From Lacrimispora sphenoides (GTDB lineage Bacteria > Bacillota > Clostridia > Lachnospirales > Lachnospiraceae), in assembly GCF_900105215.1 (NCBI RefSeq), contig NZ_FOIP01000002.1, positions 186,001 through 250,000 of the forward strand: 64,000 bases of DNA, written 5' to 3'. Below the pieces are notes generated by a model. The model saw only the letters and a program-made list of their open reading frames with translations. It was not told the DNA's origin and searched no databases. Below are positions 27,092 to 35,485 of this stretch, one piece after another; position 1 is the first letter of the stretch; each line of letters opens with the position of its first letter. Position numbers and translations under genes: made by a program.

Positions 27092-29329
27092 ATGACGAAA
27101 AAATTTTCCATATTTTATATCCTGTTGTGTATCAATCTTTTCAGCATCACCATTCTCTCCGGATTTAACTATTTTGTATTTCACAAAATGAACAAAAATG
27201 CCTATCTGGAAAGCTTTGTAGACTATAATGAACGGGTCATGAACCTGGCATTTAAGAATATTGATAAGCAGGTGATGCAGTCCTTAATCGATATCCCCCA
27301 GCTTTATTTTTCCGATGTGAAACCCAACGAGCCAATCTTTCTGCCTCAGATGCAGTCCATCAGCGGTTCTCCCAAAGATATTCTGGCTTTGCAGGTAAAG
27401 ATGGAGGAGATGCGGAAGGTATACCCTCATGTCGTCAGCATGGATATTTATTATGAAGGGACGAAGACCATCGTCACGGGCTATGACAAGATCCACTTTA
27501 TCCAGGATGAAACAGAGGTGAACCAATACCTTCCCTGGTATTTTGATTTTGATAAGCTTAAGGTAAACCAGTACTTTTTCCCCCTGTCCAATGCAGTCTA
27601 TCCGACCAAGGCGCCGGTACTTACCTATGTCAAACGGATTTCCCGGCCGAAATGGAAGGGGCAGAGCGTTGTAGCTGCATTCCATATCACGCCGGACAGC
27701 CTGCAGGATTACATAGATATGAGCAGTGGAAGCTTTGTGCTGGCAGACGAAGCTTTTAGGGTCCTTTACCAGTCGGGATCCGGCGCGGATCAGGGGAGGG
27801 TTTTAGAAGTCCTGAATAATATAAGCAAGATTCCCCTGGCGGAGAGGGAGGAAGACCGGCCGGTGCAGATGAAGCTGAACGGCGAACCAAACATGGTATT
27901 TTCCGGATCTTCTGCGCTGACCAGGCTCAACTATGTCTATTACATGCCGGAGAGTACATTTCTGGCAGATTTTAATGTAAAAAGCAGGATTTTCCTGTTG
28001 AATTTTGCCATTTCGATCCTCTTTAATATCATGGTTCTGGTAGTTGTTTCCTACTTAAATTATTATGTGTACCGCAAGAGGGTATTAACCGTTTCCCGGG
28101 AAGCAGGCATCGCCATAGGCGGAGAAGGCAAGGGCTTTGACGGATCCTTAACGGTGCTGTCGGAGAGGATCTCCGGCTTAAGTGAGACGGTGAAAAATTC
28201 GGAGACGGTCCTGTACCAGAATTCCCTGCGTTCTCTGATCCTGAACAGGAAATCAGACCAGGCCTATGAGACGCTGTTTTCCGACTGCCAGTCTGGCCGT
28301 GTCTGTTGTTACATCGTCTATCTGAAGGTACAGGATTGGGAAGAACTGACCTTAAAGGGCCTGCAGGATGAGTTTAACAGTCACGGCGTCACCGGGCGGG
28401 TCTTCTTTACCACCTTAAACAAAGGAGAATTGGCTGCGGTTACTGTGTATGACGGAGAACGGGAAGAACAGGTGCAGGCGATCCTTCTGGAGATTTTGAA
28501 ACAGTACGTGGAGGTTCTTGGCTTTGTATGCGGAGTGCCTCAGGATTTGGATCCGGAGAATTTGAGGAAGAGCTTTTTAAGCGCCAGCGAGGCCGCTCGG
28601 TACCGGTTCATCTATTCCGGAGAGGTCCAGCTGTCCTGGGATGAGCTTAAGATCCCTGAGAGAAAAGGCAATGGCAGCCATTTGAAGCTATTCGCAGCGA
28701 TAGAAAAAGATATTAACAGTGAAAATATCCTGGATTTCAAATACCACGTTGAAGCACTTAAGGTCTCCTTTTTGACGGGCAATTACACCATTGATTACTG
28801 TATGTCCACTCTTCGCGACCTGGTGACGCTGCTTTATCAGACCATACAGAGATACCAGCTGGATATGTGGATTGTATTTGGCTATGATATCCGGGAGTAT
28901 TATAAGCAGCTGTCAGATATAGACGCATACTGTGAATGGGTGAACAGGATCTGCGAGGTACTGCTGACGAATATCCGCCAGAAGAAAAGACCGGAGAACG
29001 GGGATCTTAAGGAACGGATGGAACAGATCATAAGGGATCATTTAGAGCATGATATTTCTCTTGATTATCTTTCAGACAGCCTCTCCATCCGTCCGGATGT
29101 GTTAAGCCGGATGTTCCGGCAGCTGATGGGTAAAGGCTATACCGAATATATCAGGGAAAAGAAGCTGAACCGGGCGCTGGAGCTGATCGACCAGGATTAC
29201 AGCATGAAGGAGATCGCTTCCAGGCTGGGCTATAGCTCATCCCAGTATTTTATTAAAGTATTTAAAGAAACCTACGGCGTCACACCCTTCCAATATAAGA
29301 AGAAAAAGAAGGCCGGGGAAGAAGAATAA
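27092..29329 (+). CDS. Membrane-bound AraC-family transcriptional activator
   Basis: The 745-residue protein joins a membrane sensor to a DNA-binding domain. A helix at about 7-28 and another near 300-322 enclose a ~270-residue extracytoplasmic part. A cytoplasmic region of ~300 residues follows, and the last ~100 residues hold the two AraC helix-turn-helix motifs (SLDYLSDSLSIRPDVLSRMF and MKEIASRLGYSSSQYFIKVFKETYGVTPFQYKK). Such one-component regulators replace a kinase/regulator pair and sit next to LplABC-like operons in Firmicutes. It probably senses the substrate outside the cell and drives the divergent operons at 23.1-23.5 kb. GGGGGAGG lies upstream. Confidence 0.86.
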   Translation: MTKKFSIFYILLCINLFSITILSGFNYFVFHKMNKNAYLESFVDYNERVMNLAFKNIDKQVMQSLIDIPQLYFSDVKPNEPIFLPQMQSISGSPKDILALQVKMEEMRKVYPHVVSMDIYYEGTKTIVTGYDKIHFIQDETEVNQYLPWYFDFDKLKVNQYFFPLSNAVYPTKAPVLTYVKRISRPKWKGQSVVAAFHITPDSLQDYIDMSSGSFVLADEAFRVLYQSGSGADQGRVLEVLNNISKIPLAEREEDRPVQMKLNGEPNMVFSGSSALTRLNYVYYMPESTFLADFNVKSRIFLLNFAISILFNIMVLVVVSYLNYYVYRKRVLTVSREAGIAIGGEGKGFDGSLTVLSERISGLSETVKNSETVLYQNSLRSLILNRKSDQAYETLFSDCQSGRVCCYIVYLKVQDWEELTLKGLQDEFNSHGVTGRVFFTTLNKGELAAVTVYDGEREEQVQAILLEILKQYVEVLGFVCGVPQDLDPENLRKSFLSASEAARYRFIYSGEVQLSWDELKIPERKGNGSHLKLFAAIEKDINSENILDFKYHVEALKVSFLTGNYTIDYCMSTLRDLVTLLYQTIQRYQLDMWIVFGYDIREYYKQLSDIDAYCEWVNRICEVLLTNIRQKKRPENGDLKERMEQIIRDHLEHDISLDYLSDSLSIRPDVLSRMFRQLMGKGYTEYIREKKLNRALELIDQDYSMKEIASRLGYSSSQYFIKVFKETYGVTPFQYKKKKKAGEEE

Positions 29330-29341
29330 GGAAAGAAAACT

Positions 29342-30805
29342 ATGAAAAATTCTGGATTTGAAAGAGATAATCTGATCGTCATTGCCGCGGACCAGCTGCG
29401 CTATGATGTATTGGGACTTGGAGTAACGCCTAATTTAGACCGGCTCATGGGAGAAAGCGTGGTATTCGACCGCGCTTACTGTGCCTGCCCCTTATGTGCC
29501 CCTGCCAGAGGAGCTCTGTTTACAGGGACCTATCCGGGGAGGAACGGAAGCCTTATTAATGGCTGGTACAAGCCGGAGAAGGCCTACGCTAAGGTGAGGG
29601 CCGGCATAGATAATCTTTATGATATGATGGAGCGGCTGGATATGGAATGCATCCATAGCGGGAAGCAGCATCTCTTCATGGAAGGGGAGCCGCTGGAGAA
29701 GCGTCCGGAATCCAAAACCAGATGGCTGACTACTGAGCAGACCTATAAGGAGTTCTTAAATGAACAGGGGAAGCGTCTACCAGGGGGAAATCGGTTCCGC
29801 ACCCAGGTTCCGGAGATGAACGGCGGAACCTATACCCAGGTGCGCAGCTATTCCAATGCCTCCACCGGGAAGTACGAAGAAGGCTATTCCTATTATTTCG
29901 ACGGCTATTTTACTGACCGGGCCGTGGAAGCGCTTGAGGAAGTGAATACAGATAAGCCGCTGTTTTTAAGCATGATGCACTTGGCACCCCATCCGCCCCT
30001 TGATGTACCGGAGCCATGGTATTCCAGAGTCAGAAAAGAGGAGGTCCGCCTCCCGGAGAATACAGGGATCTGGTATCCACACCAGTCTCCCCTGCAGAAA
30101 TATAATTTAACCGGGGTGATCGGCAATCAGTATTCCATGGAGGAGTGGGAGGAAGCCTTCCGCGTTTACTTAGGCCTGGTGGCTTTGTTGGATGATTGTG
30201 TGGGACGGGTGCTCGATGTATTAAAGAGAAAAGGCCTTTACGATCATTCTGTCATTATCTTTACGTCCGACCACGGAGAGATGCTGGGGGCACATCGTCT
30301 GTTCCAGAAGATGTGCATGTATGAAGAGTCCGTAAGGACGCCCCTTTCCATCCGCCTTCCAGAAGGAAGAAACGGAGGCAGGCACTTAAAGGCACCGGTC
30401 AGCCACATCGACCTTCTGCCTACCATATGTGATTATTATTCGATTTCACCCCGTCACAGGATGGATGGGCGCAGCCTCAAGGCCCTTTTGGAAGACGGCG
30501 AAGAATTGGATGAGCTGCCTGTATTTATCCAGTATGACGGGAATGCGTCGAGGGGCAATTTCAGTCGTTGTGTTGTAGCAGGGAAGGATAAACTGATCGT
30601 AGATTTGTTCAAGGATGAAACTTACTTAGAGTTCTATGATTTGGATCAGGATGTATTTGAAACCGATAATTTGGTATTTAAGGAACAGTATGATGGAAGA
30701 GTAAGGGAACTCCTGACACTGTTAAAAGAACATGAGAAAGAGCTGGAGGATGAAGTGCAGATTCCGGAGGTGGACTTGGTGCAGTTCCGGGATCTTTACC
30801 AGTAA
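29342..30805 (+). CDS. Sulfatase, Cys-type (S1 family), third copy
   Basis: This 487-residue cytoplasmic sulfatase starts 12 bases after the AraC-type gene. The N-terminal metal-binding stretch reads IVIAADQLRYDVLG, where Gln replaces the usual second acidic residue. The formylglycine site is Cys52 in CAPARGALFTG, and TSDHGEMLGAHRLFQK holds the second metal site. It is closer in style to sulfatases that act on uronate or hexosamine sulfate than to arylsulfatases, but specificity cannot be assigned. It ends the importer-2 operon and is followed by a strong terminator. Confidence 0.9.
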   Translation: MKNSGFERDNLIVIAADQLRYDVLGLGVTPNLDRLMGESVVFDRAYCACPLCAPARGALFTGTYPGRNGSLINGWYKPEKAYAKVRAGIDNLYDMMERLDMECIHSGKQHLFMEGEPLEKRPESKTRWLTTEQTYKEFLNEQGKRLPGGNRFRTQVPEMNGGTYTQVRSYSNASTGKYEEGYSYYFDGYFTDRAVEALEEVNTDKPLFLSMMHLAPHPPLDVPEPWYSRVRKEEVRLPENTGIWYPHQSPLQKYNLTGVIGNQYSMEEWEEAFRVYLGLVALLDDCVGRVLDVLKRKGLYDHSVIIFTSDHGEMLGAHRLFQKMCMYEESVRTPLSIRLPEGRNGGRHLKAPVSHIDLLPTICDYYSISPRHRMDGRSLKALLEDGEELDELPVFIQYDGNASRGNFSRCVVAGKDKLIVDLFKDETYLEFYDLDQDVFETDNLVFKEQYDGRVRELLTLLKEHEKELEDEVQIPEVDLVQFRDLYQ

Positions 30806-30825
30806 ATACGGAGTGAGTGTCCTGG

Positions 30826-30873
30826 AAAGCAGGGGTGAGAATATCCAAAAGGATAATTTCACCCCTGCTTTTT
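30826..30873 (+). terminator. Terminator of importer-2/sulfatase operon
   Basis: AAAGCAGGGGTGA pairs with TCACCCCTGCTTT, extended by TATCC/GGATA in the loop, and is followed by a T run. Confidence 0.9.
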
Positions 30874-30985
30874 AATCCTTGATAAGTATGAAGGTGGAGT
30901 ATACCATATTTGTTGTGAACCGTATCATACTGGCCTGGGATACAAAGAATATAGATAGGAAAAAGTATAGAATAGAAAAAGTATA

Positions 30986-31026
30986 GAATACCTGTTTTCA
31001 TTAAAAGAATCCAGGTATTCTTTTAC
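30986..31026 (+). terminator. Second stem-loop with T tract
   Basis: GAATACCTG (30986-30994) pairs with CAGGTATTC (31012-31020), followed by TTTTACTTT. It is preceded by a short direct repeat of AGAAAAAGTATAGAATA. The remaining gap to 31488 is A/T-rich with a small tandem AAGGATCAG repeat (31118 and 31138 area) and no gene that I can support. Confidence 0.6.
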
Positions 31027-31488
31027 TTTACCATAGTAGATACATAAATATTTATCAGCACCAGTAGTCCGGAGGCGGCCTGATCCATCTTGCTTTGAAA
31101 GTCCCTCTACAGTTTAAGGATCAGTGTTAAAGTCTAAGGATCAGCGTTAAGTTGCTTCACGACCTTATTAAAAGTACTAAATAAACGATTAAAAATGATT
31201 TGATATAACTAATTAATAATATAAAAAAGATTTTACATAACTATATAATCATTTGAATGTCATGTTAAATGGGCATTAAGCAAAAATGTACGATAATTAC
31301 TGCTGAAGTAAATAATTGCTTTGAATCGGTGAAGGCATCCGTACTGCTTCATTAATTCGATTTTAGATATAGGAAAAGGCTGTCTCCCCTGGTAAGCAGA
31401 GAATAGAATAGATTCTATAAAAAACTTCTGCCTGCGCTAAAGGATTTAAAGTTGTAACTGTCAGATATAAAAAATATTTAAAAATATC

Positions 31489-31536
31489 TTGACGCTCAAT
31501 ATAAAATAAAATATAATAAGTATACACTCACTGAGT
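31489..31536 (+). promoter_or_regulatory. Promoter and operator of the TetR-family gene
   Basis: TTGACG (31489-31494) and a perfect TATAAT (31512-31517) are exactly 17 bases apart. ACTCACTGAGT, a perfect 11-bp dyad, covers the expected start site at 31526-31536. Such placement fits autorepression by the TetR-family protein encoded next. Confidence 0.72.
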
Positions 31537-31549
31537 TGGAGGTCATTGT

Positions 31550-32125
31550 TTGAAATCAAAAAGGCAATTGCAAAAAGAAAATACAAGAAAAAAGATACTT
31601 GAAACAGCATATCAGATTTATTCCGAACAAGGCTTTTCAGCTACAACAGCTGTTATTGCAAAGGAAGCGGGCGTATCTCACGGCACTATATTCGTCCATT
31701 TCTCATCACTGGATGAACTGCTTTGCTGTCTGATACAGGATTTCGGTGATGCTTTGGGATCGGAGATACACCGCCTGGCGGAAACAAAAGATAATATGGA
31801 AGAGTTGTTGAAGGCTCATTTAGATGTTTTAGCCAGACATGAGAAGTTTTATATCCGATTGATCGCTGAAAGGAGTTTATTGCCGGAGGAGGCAAGATTA
31901 ACGTTTTCCAATATACAATCCATTGTTGCCTACCATTTTAACAAGGTATTTGAACGCGAAAACAATACATGTAAGGACATCCCTGTTCACCTGTTGTTTA
32001 ATACATGGGTGGGTCTAATCCATTATTATTTATTAAACAAAGATTTGTTTTCACCGGATACGCCGATTATAGAGCGGTATGGCTCAGAACTTACGGTAAC
32101 ATTTTTAAAATTGATTAAAAAATAA
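31550..32125 (+). CDS. TetR-family transcriptional regulator
   Basis: The 191-residue protein starts at a TTG codon with GGAGG 7 bases upstream. The N-terminal helix-turn-helix is typical: RKKILETAYQIYSEQGFSAT, then IAKEAGVSHGTIFVHFSS. The C-terminal helical ligand domain is not assignable to a known effector class. It is first in a three-gene run with a zinc-ribbon protein and a CMD-domain protein, separated by 14 and 18 bases, so it probably represses its own operon through the dyad at 31526-31536. Confidence 0.9.
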   Translation: MKSKRQLQKENTRKKILETAYQIYSEQGFSATTAVIAKEAGVSHGTIFVHFSSLDELLCCLIQDFGDALGSEIHRLAETKDNMEELLKAHLDVLARHEKFYIRLIAERSLLPEEARLTFSNIQSIVAYHFNKVFERENNTCKDIPVHLLFNTWVGLIHYYLLNKDLFSPDTPIIERYGSELTVTFLKLIKK

Positions 32126-32139
32126 AAGGAGGATTTAAA

Positions 32140-32388
32140 ATGAAAGTTTGTATTGCTTGCGGTATGCCAATGGCAGATGCTTCTGAATTTGCCTGCGGTG
32201 ACACAACGAAAGATTATTGTGTACACTGCGCCCGACCTGACGGCTCTATGCAATCGTTTGAAGAGAAGAAGTCAGGTATGACTAACTTTATCATCAAAAC
32301 ACAGGGGTTTGATGAAAAGGCTGCGGCCCAAATGGCCGAAAGCAGCATGAAAAAGCTTCCGGCATGGAAGGAATATTTCAATAGTTAA
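32140..32388 (+). CDS. Small zinc-ribbon protein
   Basis: The 82-residue protein has four zinc-ligand cysteines in CIACGMP and CVHCARPDG, plus a middle Cys in FACGDTT, matching the putative zinc-ribbon family of PF12674 type. The C-terminal half is helical. Its function is unknown. Members are often encoded with TetR regulators or AhpD-like proteins in Clostridia, as here. AGGAGG lies upstream of the start. Confidence 0.72.
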   Translation: MKVCIACGMPMADASEFACGDTTKDYCVHCARPDGSMQSFEEKKSGMTNFIIKTQGFDEKAAAQMAESSMKKLPAWKEYFNS

Positions 32389-32406
32389 AAAGGGAGATGT
32401 GATGAT

Positions 32407-32718
32407 ATGAAGGTTAGCCCAGCGTTTCAGGCATTTGCAAAAGAAGCACCTGAGGTACAAGAGGCTTGGATGGAAATGGTACAAAAAGTGGACGGTGCAA
32501 GCGCACTGGATAAAAAGACGAAAGAACTTGCCTATCTTGCGGTGATGGCTGCCGTTGGTCTTGAAAGCGGTCTGCCGTTCCATGTTAAGATGGCAAAATC
32601 CACAGGAGCAACAAGAGAAGAAATTATTAGCAGTATTCTGGTGGGATTACCCGCTGTTGGGAATACAATAGTTAAGTCCTTGCCCATAGCTTTGGAAGCA
32701 TATGATGAGGAAGCGTAA
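32407..32718 (+). CDS. Carboxymuconolactone-decarboxylase (AhpD-like) protein lacking the CxxC pair
   Basis: The 103-residue all-helical protein has the CMD family core: LDKKTKELAYLAVMAA, then HVKMAKSTGATREEIISSILVG. In AhpD-like peroxidase partners this core contains CxxC-x-x-H. Here the corresponding stretch is ESGLPFH, so both redox cysteines are absent while the His is kept. Thiol peroxidase activity is therefore unlikely, and a decarboxylase or binding role is open. It is the last gene of the TetR/zinc-ribbon operon. A GCCGGCA hairpin without a T run follows at 32739-32768. Confidence 0.8.
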   Translation: MKVSPAFQAFAKEAPEVQEAWMEMVQKVDGASALDKKTKELAYLAVMAAVGLESGLPFHVKMAKSTGATREEIISSILVGLPAVGNTIVKSLPIALEAYDEEA

Positions 32719-32903
32719 ATACGGCCAGATATGGAGGGAGCCGGCAAGATGGGGGGATCCTGCCGGCTTGTATGAAAAAAAGTTTAATTTAAAAGGTTTT
32801 GCCCTTTGCAATTATTAATATACCGGGGAAATATGATAAAACTTTGATAGAATTGTGAACACTTTGTGAAGATGTACACTGTGTATATCATTGGCTTAAA
32901 AAG

Positions 32904-33563
32904 TCAGGCATTGGGAGAGCCTTCTTGAAAAGGAAAGAGAAATTCCGGGATTCCTCTTACATATGGAGCGATATCATACTGCTGATAGTAGATGACAATC
33001 CCCGATGGCTTAATAAAGAATCCATTGATGTTAAAGTTACCCCGCAGAAGAGATGCATAGTCATCAAAATACTGCGAGGAGCCTGTTTTCATCTGTTCTT
33101 CTATCTGCTGTTGTATTCCTTTAAAAATATATTCCGTAAATTGGGGATTGTTAGGGAAAAAATCCTCGAGGCTCAGCTGCTTGCCGGTATTAAAATCCCA
33201 TGTTTGGGAATCCCGGGTTGTATTTCCATGGGCTCCTCCCAGATACGTATATTGGTCGGTATAAAGGCTGGTGATGCAGTTCTTATTGTATGTGGTCTGA
33301 AAAACCGATAAAAATTGATAGCTGTTAAAGGGAAACTGATTTTTTTGTACGTACCTTGCCTGATCTACGGCCTGAGGATACAGCACGGTTCGGCAGTAGA
33401 CTTCAGACTGTCTCGACCGGAATTCATAGAATTTATTAATACTCTGCGCTGCGTCGGAACTGCATGAGGTGGTAAACTGGGGATAATGAATCGCATAGGT
33501 AAACACAGTGATTCCGTTGTATCGCATGATATCCGTCAGCGTTTTTTTAGAGATTATCTGCAT
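32904..33563 (-). CDS. DUF3298/DUF4163-domain protein (RsiV-like sensor fold)
   Basis: The 219-residue protein resembles the paired DUF4163/DUF3298 domain of RsiV, where it binds lysozyme. Visible signatures are YLGGAHGNTTRDSQTWDFNTGKQLSLEDFF and a C-terminal FIKPSGIVIYYQQYDIAPY...G. Unlike RsiV it has neither a transmembrane helix nor an anti-sigma domain, and no export signal is seen. It starts with GAGG 5 bases upstream and diverges from the PEBP gene at 33664. Its partner is unknown. Confidence 0.75.
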   Translation of the reverse strand: MQIISKKTLTDIMRYNGITVFTYAIHYPQFTTSCSSDAAQSINKFYEFRSRQSEVYCRTVLYPQAVDQARYVQKNQFPFNSYQFLSVFQTTYNKNCITSLYTDQYTYLGGAHGNTTRDSQTWDFNTGKQLSLEDFFPNNPQFTEYIFKGIQQQIEEQMKTGSSQYFDDYASLLRGNFNINGFFIKPSGIVIYYQQYDIAPYVRGIPEFLFPFQEGSPNA

Positions 33564-33663
33564 GGGAGCCTCATAAATGGAAGGTTTGTATAATATATGG
33601 ATAAATGGATTTAATTATGAGCTTAGTGGATTCACTGAGTTTCACTTAGAAAAGGATGATAAT

Positions 33664-34128
33664 ATGAAAAACCAACTAATAGTAACCAGTCCGGCTTTTG
33701 AGAACGAAGCAGTTATACCGATTCAATATACAGGGCGCGGAGAGGATATTTCACCAGAGCTGCATCTGTCATCCATAAATGAAAACGCCAAGTCCCTGGC
33801 TATCATAATGGATGATATGGGACACCCAATTCCCGCATATAATCATTGGGTTATTTGGAATATTCCCGTCATGGAGACAATCCCCCAAAACATCCCTCAT
33901 GGATCCCATATTGCAGAACTTAATGGGGCAACTCAGGGACATGGATACGGAAGAAACAGATACCGCGGGCCAAAACCGCCGTTCAACTGGTCTCATCTCT
34001 ATCAGTTCAATGTATATGCATTGGATTGCATGTTGGATCTGCCAGACAAATCCAGAAAGCGGGATTTATTGGCTGCTATGCAAGGGCATATTTTACAGGA
34101 GGGCTGTTTAGTAGGAAGATTTCGGTAA
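33664..34128 (+). CDS. YbhB/YbcL-family (PEBP-like) protein
   Basis: From the ATG at 33664 (AAAGGATG upstream) the protein has 154 residues, the usual family length; the longer frame from 33577 has no ribosome site. The PEBP fold signatures are present: IPIQYTGRGEDISPELHLSS, MDDMGHP with the anion-site residues, HWVIWNIP and the glycine-rich GYGRNRYRGPKPP. YbhB/YbcL proteins are cytoplasmic and bind phosphorylated or anionic ligands; their role in bacteria is unclear. Confidence 0.9.
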   Translation: MKNQLIVTSPAFENEAVIPIQYTGRGEDISPELHLSSINENAKSLAIIMDDMGHPIPAYNHWVIWNIPVMETIPQNIPHGSHIAELNGATQGHGYGRNRYRGPKPPFNWSHLYQFNVYALDCMLDLPDKSRKRDLLAAMQGHILQEGCLVGRFR

Positions 34129-34206
34129 AACTGCAATAATACTGCAGGTCCAATCATTTGCCTAATAACGTTTTGTCGGGTTCATTTAAACCTTAGAATC
34201 ATTCTC

Positions 34207-34235
34207 TTGACAATATGACGGAATAATGCTATATT
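34207..34235 (+). promoter_or_regulatory. Sigma-A promoter of the beta-glucoside antiterminator gene
   Basis: A perfect TTGACA (34207-34212), a 17-base spacer and TATATT (34230-34235). Confidence 0.8.
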
Positions 34236-34249
34236 GAAGACAAGTTAAT

Positions 34250-34332
34250 AGTGAGTGTTACTGACTCGATCAGGCATCATCAAATGCAAATGTCCGCATA
34301 ATAGTGGATATTGGTGTTTGGTGATTTTTTTT
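34250..34332 (+). promoter_or_regulatory. RAT antiterminator site and overlapping terminator before the bglG-type gene
   Basis: GAGTGTTACTGACTCGATCAGGCAT (34253-34277) carries the GTTACTG...CAGGCA core of ribonucleic antiterminators bound by LicT/BglG proteins. A 20-base arm (34276-34295) overlaps its end and pairs, with G-U pairs and one mismatch, with 34306-34325, followed by eight T. The two structures exclude each other, so the antiterminator gene itself should be under RAT control. Confidence 0.8.
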
Positions 34333-34392
34333 GTCCTATTTTTATAATTGTTACTTAAAACAGTTTAATTTTAAAGAGAAAGGAGGTGTTTT

Positions 34393-35235
34393 ATGTTCGA
34401 GTTTGTTAAATCACTGAATAATAATATCGTTCTTGCCTACGACGAGAATCATAACGAAGTTGTGCTGTTTGGAACCGGGATCGGTTTCAACCGGAAGAGG
34501 GGAGATATGGTTCCAGAATCTTCTGTCAGTAAGTTTTTTATCAACGGCAGCAATAAACGGCTGGCCTCCATGGTTCAGAACCTGTCGGAAGACATCGTTT
34601 CCGTAACGGAAGAAATCATACAGTATGGCTCCAGGATATTGGAAAAACAGCTTCATGCCTCTATCTTAATCATACTTGCCGATCATCTGTATTTTGCTAT
34701 TGAGCGGGCGAAGAAAAATCAGAATGTGGACAATCCGCTGCAATGGGAAGTCCCCCACCTATATCCAAGGGAATATGAAATCGGAGGAAAGGGGGTGAAA
34801 TTAATTGAGGAACGTCTTAAGGTTAAACTGCCGCCGCAGGAGGCATCCTTTATAGCCCTTCATTTTGTAAATGCACAATTTGAAAGTCAGGATATGAGTG
34901 ATACCTTAAAGATTACAGAGATCATCAGCCGGATCCTGGATATTGTCAGCTACCATTTTCAATTGATATTGGATGAAAATTCTTTATACTACTCCAGGTT
35001 TATCGTGCATCTGAGGTATTTTATCATACGGCAGGAAACGCATATGAAGGACACCATAGGACTAAATGACGAAGATTTATTGGAAACGGTAAAAATCCGT
35101 TATAAAAAAAGTTATCAATGCGCCGTTAAGATTGCAAAATATCTTTATGATGCTTATGCCTGGGATGTTTCCAAGGATGAAATCATTTATTTACTGCTTC
35201 ACATCGAAAGAATAACAAATGTTACAAACAAGTAA
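34393..35235 (+). CDS. BglG/LicT-family transcriptional antiterminator
   Basis: The 280-residue RNA-binding regulator has a short N-terminal CAT domain (start MFEFVKSLNNNIVLAYDENHNEVVLFGTGIGF with the conserved GTGIGF) and two PTS regulation domains (PRD1 ~70-170, PRD2 ~175-280), each with conserved histidines (ILIILADHLYFAI, ASFIALHFVNAQ, YYSRFIVHLRYF, IIYLLLHIERI). When beta-glucoside is imported it is dephosphorylated on PRD1 by the EII and binds RAT to stop termination. AAAGGAGGTG lies upstream. Targets are the RAT-like sites at 34250 and 35243. Confidence 0.93.
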   Translation: MFEFVKSLNNNIVLAYDENHNEVVLFGTGIGFNRKRGDMVPESSVSKFFINGSNKRLASMVQNLSEDIVSVTEEIIQYGSRILEKQLHASILIILADHLYFAIERAKKNQNVDNPLQWEVPHLYPREYEIGGKGVKLIEERLKVKLPPQEASFIALHFVNAQFESQDMSDTLKITEIISRILDIVSYHFQLILDENSLYYSRFIVHLRYFIIRQETHMKDTIGLNDEDLLETVKIRYKKSYQCAVKIAKYLYDAYAWDVSKDEIIYLLLHIERITNVTNK

Positions 35236-35242
35236 TTAAAAC

Positions 35243-35273
35243 AAGAGTGTTACTATTCAATTAGGCATTGTCT
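35243..35273 (+). promoter_or_regulatory. Second RAT-like element, upstream of the PTS gene
   Basis: GAGTGTTACT...TTAGGCATTG repeats the core of the first RAT (GTTACT and AGGCAT with an equal 7-9 base middle). I find no clean terminator overlapping it; the structured RNA at 35293-35456 follows instead. Confidence 0.6.
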
Positions 35274-35292
35274 GCGAACTGGGGTTTATTTT

Positions 35293-35456
35293 AACCTCAT
35301 AAAGTAAGTCTCCCATTTCAATACCGGGAAGGCATAAGTGGTGGATAGGACTTACTTGTGCCAGAAGTGGTTCAAGTCCCTTCTGACAAGCTGCCTTAGC
35401 AGCTATGAGGTTATGAGCAGGTAGCAAAGCGGATTGTGAATATCCGAGTGACTACC
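35293..35456 (+). ncRNA. Multi-stem structured RNA between antiterminator and PTS gene
   Basis: At least five helices fit one fold. P1 is AACCTCATA (35293-35301) with TATGAGGTT (35404-35412). P2 is AAGTAAGTC (35302-35310) with GACTTACTT (35349-35357) and encloses TCCC/GGGA. P3 is CAGAAG/CTTCTG around GG-TTCAAGT-CC (35362-35385), a tRNA T-loop copy. P4 is GCTGC-CTTA-GCAGC (35390-35403). P5 is GGTAG/CTACC (35420-35424, 35452-35456) around a CGGAT/ATCCG hairpin. It may be a stand-alone RNA of the raiA-motif kind or a leader element of the PTS mRNA; the family assignment is a guess. Confidence 0.6.
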
Positions 35457-35485
35457 AAAAATAAAACGAAAAGGAGACTTTGTGT

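Noticed and set aside
30678..31001. 107-codon minus-strand frame overlapping the third sulfatase end
   Set aside because: It crosses the sulfatase terminator hairpin and has no ribosome site.
32739..32768. GCCGGCA hairpin after the CMD gene as a terminator
   Set aside because: The stem is good but is followed by TGTATGAAAA and no T run, so termination is not supported.
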